A program made the position numbers and the translations under genes. The notes below the pieces were generated by a model. The model was not told where the DNA came from, searched no databases, and saw only the letters and a program-made list of their open reading frames with translations. 64,000 nucleotides of DNA from Variibacter gotjawalensis (lineage in GTDB: Bacteria; Pseudomonadota; Alphaproteobacteria; Rhizobiales; Xanthobacteraceae), in assembly GCF_002355335.1 (NCBI RefSeq), contig NZ_AP014946.1, forward strand, positions 2,061,501 through 2,125,500. The letters are read 5' to 3'. Positions 61,649 through 64,000 of this stretch are shown here, one piece after another. Positions within the stretch are counted from its first letter, which is position 1, and each line of letters opens with the position of its first letter.

Positions 61649-62806
61649 ATGCGATCACTATCCGACACGCTTGCGCGTTTGAACGCGATGAAGACTTCCG
61701 CGGACCGAGCTGCGCGCCAAACCCAACCGTCGCGCCTCGCGCCATTTCCGCCTGCAGGGCGCAACGAAGGCCGGCTCAATGCGAAAATCTATGTGCCGGC
61801 CGGCATCGCGGCGGGTTCAGCGCTTATCGTTGCTTTGCACGGCTGCACGCAGGACGCTGATGCTTTTGATGTTGGGTCAGGCTGGTCGCAGCTTGCCGAT
61901 GAACAGTCGTTTGTCGTGCTTTATCCGGAACAGCAACGCGCAAACAACGCCAACCTCTGCTTCAATTGGTTCAACGCCGCGGACACGACCCGCGGCGCCG
62001 GGGAGGCGGCTTCGATCCACGCGCTAATCGAGGCAACGATCGCGCGTCATAATGTTAATCGCAGCCGCATCTTCATCACCGGGCTGTCGGCAGGCGGCGC
62101 GATGGCCGCCTCGATGCTCGCGTGTTACCCGGATGTGTTCGCGGGCGGAGCGATCATCGCGGGTCTTGCCCACGGTGTTGCGCAGTCCGTTCCCGAAGCT
62201 TTCGACCGCATGCGCGGCCACGGGTTGCCGTCCGAAGCGCAACTGCAGGCGTTGATCAGTGCGCGATCGACGCATCAGGGCCAATGGCCGTCCGTGTCGA
62301 TCTGGCACGGCGACGCGGATCGCACGGTTGCCGTCGCCAACGCGGGCGCACTTGTCGCGCAGTGGCGCGGTCCGCATCGCGTGCCCGAAACGCCGACACG
62401 GATCGAGCGCGGCGATCGGCACATCCGCCGCAGTTGGGACGGCGCGAACGGGAGCGTCGCGATCGAGGAGATCGTCATTGCCGGAATGGGCCATGGGCTG
62501 CCGCTGCGCGGCGGCGACGCTGTCGGCCGGATCGGGCCGTTCATGCTTGACGCCGGTATCTCCTCGACGCGCGAGATCGCACGGTCCTGGGGTCTTACGA
62601 AAGCATCCGCGTCTCGGACTGTTGTCGCAAAATCGCCTGCGACAAGCGCGCCTATCGCAAGTTCGCCAGCGATGCCGAGAGATGCTGAACCCGTAGCGCC
62701 GGCCGGATCTGCACAGCGCCCGACACCATCGGCTTCCTCGCCGCTGGCGTCGTCCGTCACCAACACCATTGAAAGCGCTCTGCGCGCTGCCGGCCTGATG
62801 CGCTGA
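61649..62806 (+). CDS. PHB-depolymerase-family esterase (LpqC-like)
   Basis: A 385-residue hydrolase. The oxyanion motif is VALHGCTQDADAF. NLCFNWFNAADTTRGAGEAA is a family landmark. The nucleophile elbow is ITGLSAGGAMAASMLACYPD, the acid IWHGDADRTVAV, and the His is in AGMGHGLPLRGGDA. This is the PHB-depolymerase/feruloyl-esterase-like family common in rhizobia. ATG 61649 (GGTGGAGG upstream) is used. The last 90 residues are Ser/Ala/Pro-rich and end NTIESALRAAGLMR. No signal peptide is evident, so an intracellular depolymerase is possible. Confidence 0.85.
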   Translation: MRSLSDTLARLNAMKTSADRAARQTQPSRLAPFPPAGRNEGRLNAKIYVPAGIAAGSALIVALHGCTQDADAFDVGSGWSQLADEQSFVVLYPEQQRANNANLCFNWFNAADTTRGAGEAASIHALIEATIARHNVNRSRIFITGLSAGGAMAASMLACYPDVFAGGAIIAGLAHGVAQSVPEAFDRMRGHGLPSEAQLQALISARSTHQGQWPSVSIWHGDADRTVAVANAGALVAQWRGPHRVPETPTRIERGDRHIRRSWDGANGSVAIEEIVIAGMGHGLPLRGGDAVGRIGPFMLDAGISSTREIARSWGLTKASASRTVVAKSPATSAPIASSPAMPRDAEPVAPAGSAQRPTPSASSPLASSVTNTIESALRAAGLMR

Positions 62807-62931
62807 CACCGGTCCGGGGCGCTCGCCCGGTCGTCCCCGTGGGATAAACATTGCTCTGATGCAACAATCGGTAGGGGCGTGCGTTGGTGGTTGCGCTGAA
62901 GAGTTTTCATCGCAGATCGGAAAGAGCCGCG

Positions 62932-63153
62932 ATGACAGCATGGTCGCATACACAAGGCGCATCGCCGGGCGGCGCAAAGGAAAGCAGCCAAGGGCTACGC
63001 GCCGCCGCGCAGAATCTGCGGCAGATGGCGCGTGTTGCGCAGGATCCCGCAATGGCCGAGCGGCTGAACCGTGCCGCCGATACCTACACGGCGCGGGCCG
63101 ACAAACGCGCGGCTGCAGAGGCGGCCGATCGGCGCACTGTGCCGAACGCATGA
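62932..63153 (+). CDS. Small Ala/Arg-rich helical protein
   Basis: A 73-residue protein (ATG 62932 behind GGAAAG): SSQGLRAAAQNLRQMARVAQ, then DPAMAERLNRAADTYTARAD. Strongly helical, no signal. Its stop overlaps the start of the next gene (ATGA). Unrecognised family; such small basic helical proteins often accompany stress genes in this order. Confidence 0.65.
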   Translation: MTAWSHTQGASPGGAKESSQGLRAAAQNLRQMARVAQDPAMAERLNRAADTYTARADKRAAAEAADRRTVPNA

Positions 63154-63401
63154 CAAAGGAGTTCGCGGTGGGCGAGAAGGAAACCAAGAAAGCCGAAACA
63201 CACTTCCGCAAGGCTCAGGCAAAAGCCGAGGGCGAAGCCGGAACGATTGCTTACACGGCTGCACGCGACGCGGTGATCACGCGGACGGCGAAGCTCCGTG
63301 AGGAGCGGCTGATGCGCGAAGCAACGCTGGCCGAAGAGGCCGAGACGGCAGCGGTCACGCCTGCGAAACGCAGCAAAAAGAAGGCTGCCGGCGCCGAGTG
63401 A
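63150..63401 (+). CDS. Small charged helical protein
   Basis: An 83-residue protein (ATG 63150, overlapping the previous stop; GTG 63168 possible). KETKKAETHFRKAQAKAEGE, then AVITRTAKLREERLMREATL, ending in a Lys-rich tail KRSKKKAAGAE. Highly charged coiled helices. Co-translated with 62932-63153; convergent with the catalase gene. Unrecognised. Confidence 0.65.
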   Translation: MTKEFAVGEKETKKAETHFRKAQAKAEGEAGTIAYTAARDAVITRTAKLREERLMREATLAEEAETAAVTPAKRSKKKAAGAE

Positions 63402-63463
63402 AATCCGCGTTGCCGCCGCCCGGCGCGTGTCGGACGGCGGCCGTGTGTGATCGGAACGTAGCG

Positions 63464-64000
63464 CTAAGCAAGCATTCGGACGCTCGGCTCGCGGTCCCAT
63501 TGCCGGGTGCGCGCCGGTGTCAAAAATGCTTCGACGTCGCGCGCCAGCAGGACGACGCCGTCATCGGCGACAACGCCGGCTTTCTCCAGCAACGGCTGCG
63601 CCTCCGCGCTGTGACCGATGGCTTTGAGATGCCCGAATGCGTCTTTGGCAAAGTCGACGGCCGCGCCTTCGGTGACGAGCTCGGCGCAACCGTCTTCCGA
63701 CACAATGATCGCGACAGCGTCGAACAAGACCGACGGGGTGCCGGCGAGCTGCCCGTCCGCGGCCAGCACCTTACCGTTTTTCAGAGTCACACCGCCGATT
63801 TTCGGCGCGACGATCTTCACGGTGCCGCCTTCGGCTTCGACTGCTTTGCGCACCGCATTGACGACGGCGCCGTCGGCACCATCGGTGACGAGAATGCCGA
63901 CGGCGCGGCCCTGTAAACTCTCAGGGTATTTGCCGACGATGCGCAGCATCGGCGAGGGCTTCATATCGATCGGCGCGACGGCCGGTTTCGACGCGGCCGG
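63464..64000 (-). CDS. Large-subunit catalase, C-terminal domain (gene continues past the right edge)
   Basis: The visible 178 codons end a clade-2 (HPII/KatE-type) catalase. They form its flavodoxin/GATase1-like C-terminal domain: PMLRIVGKYPESLQGRAVGI, LVTDGADGAVVNAVRKAVEA, VKIVAPKIGGVTLKNGKVLA and SEDGCAELVTEGAAVDFAKD. The heme-binding core is outside the window, and the frame stays open to base 64000. KatE-type catalases remove H2O2 in stationary phase and are commonly under EcfG control. Confidence 0.85.
   Translation of the reverse strand, partial: PAASKPAVAPIDMKPSPMLRIVGKYPESLQGRAVGILVTDGADGAVVNAVRKAVEAEGGTVKIVAPKIGGVTLKNGKVLAADGQLAGTPSVLFDAVAIIVSEDGCAELVTEGAAVDFAKDAFGHLKAIGHSAEAQPLLEKAGVVADDGVVLLARDVEAFLTPARTRQWDREPSVRMLA

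Overview
The window is GC-rich, densely coded bacterial chromosome. It most resembles an alphaproteobacterium of the order Hyphomicrobiales (Bradyrhizobium/Nitrobacteraceae-like). The grounds are: a D-tartrate-dehydratase-like enzyme whose catalytic residues keep the spacing I recall for the Bradyrhizobium enzyme; repeated GGAAC-N16/17-CGTT promoters of the alphaproteobacterial general-stress sigma factor EcfG; and many small secreted or hypothetical protein types common in that order (GCG_CRPN-type, DUF6894-like, host-attachment, DUF892, CsbD). This placement is inference; no rRNA or tRNA gene was found.

Layout. 1-5944: a GntR regulator (cut by the left edge) followed by a co-directional catabolic set: M20 amidohydrolase, class III aminotransferase, TarD-like dehydratase and an MHS-type MFS importer. 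5945-6667: no gene. 6668-12126 (minus): a complete dipeptide/oligopeptide-type ABC importer (substrate-binding protein, two permeases, two ATPases), divergent from a COG3964-type amidohydrolase at 12341. 14249-18625: an HXXEE membrane protein, an AtuA(DUF1446)-DUF4387 fusion, a small membrane protein and two tandem paralogous LysR regulators. 18706-20852: a secretory lipase overlapped by a Cys-rich small protein, plus two small secreted proteins. 21472-25684: a DNA-repair neighbourhood with a frameshifted LigD-type ATP-dependent DNA ligase, and DUF4385 coupled to a FAN1-type VRR-NUC nuclease fused to a DnaQ-like exonuclease. 25778-28906: mixed metabolism and transport (MFS, NUDIX, a GRDP-like membrane protein).

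29000-43000 is an accessory-looking stretch with many small genes, remnants and non-coding gaps. It holds five copies of a short helical module with a conserved Cys and a Trp-x-x-Leu-Ala-x-x-Trp core, one fused to DUF6894-like and PAS domains. It also holds two related mini-proteins, an H-NS-family protein, a MHYT-GGDEF-EAL protein, a decayed Na+/H+ antiporter and a possible small RNA. 43000-64000 is rich in stress functions: GST, CsbD, low-affinity iron permease family, DoxX, a GAF histidine kinase with an adjacent single-domain response regulator, a three-subunit molybdenum aldehyde-oxidase operon, DUF892, PRC-barrel, GlgX, an outer-membrane barrel, a PHB-depolymerase-type esterase, and the C-terminal domain of a large catalase at the right edge.

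The most informative pattern is regulatory. Seven exact GGAAC-N16/17-CGTT elements, and several with one mismatch, sit in the correct orientation just upstream of small or stress genes between 22.6 and 58 kb. This suggests that many otherwise anonymous genes here, including a pair of 24-25 residue membrane microproteins, belong to the PhyR/EcfG general stress regulon.
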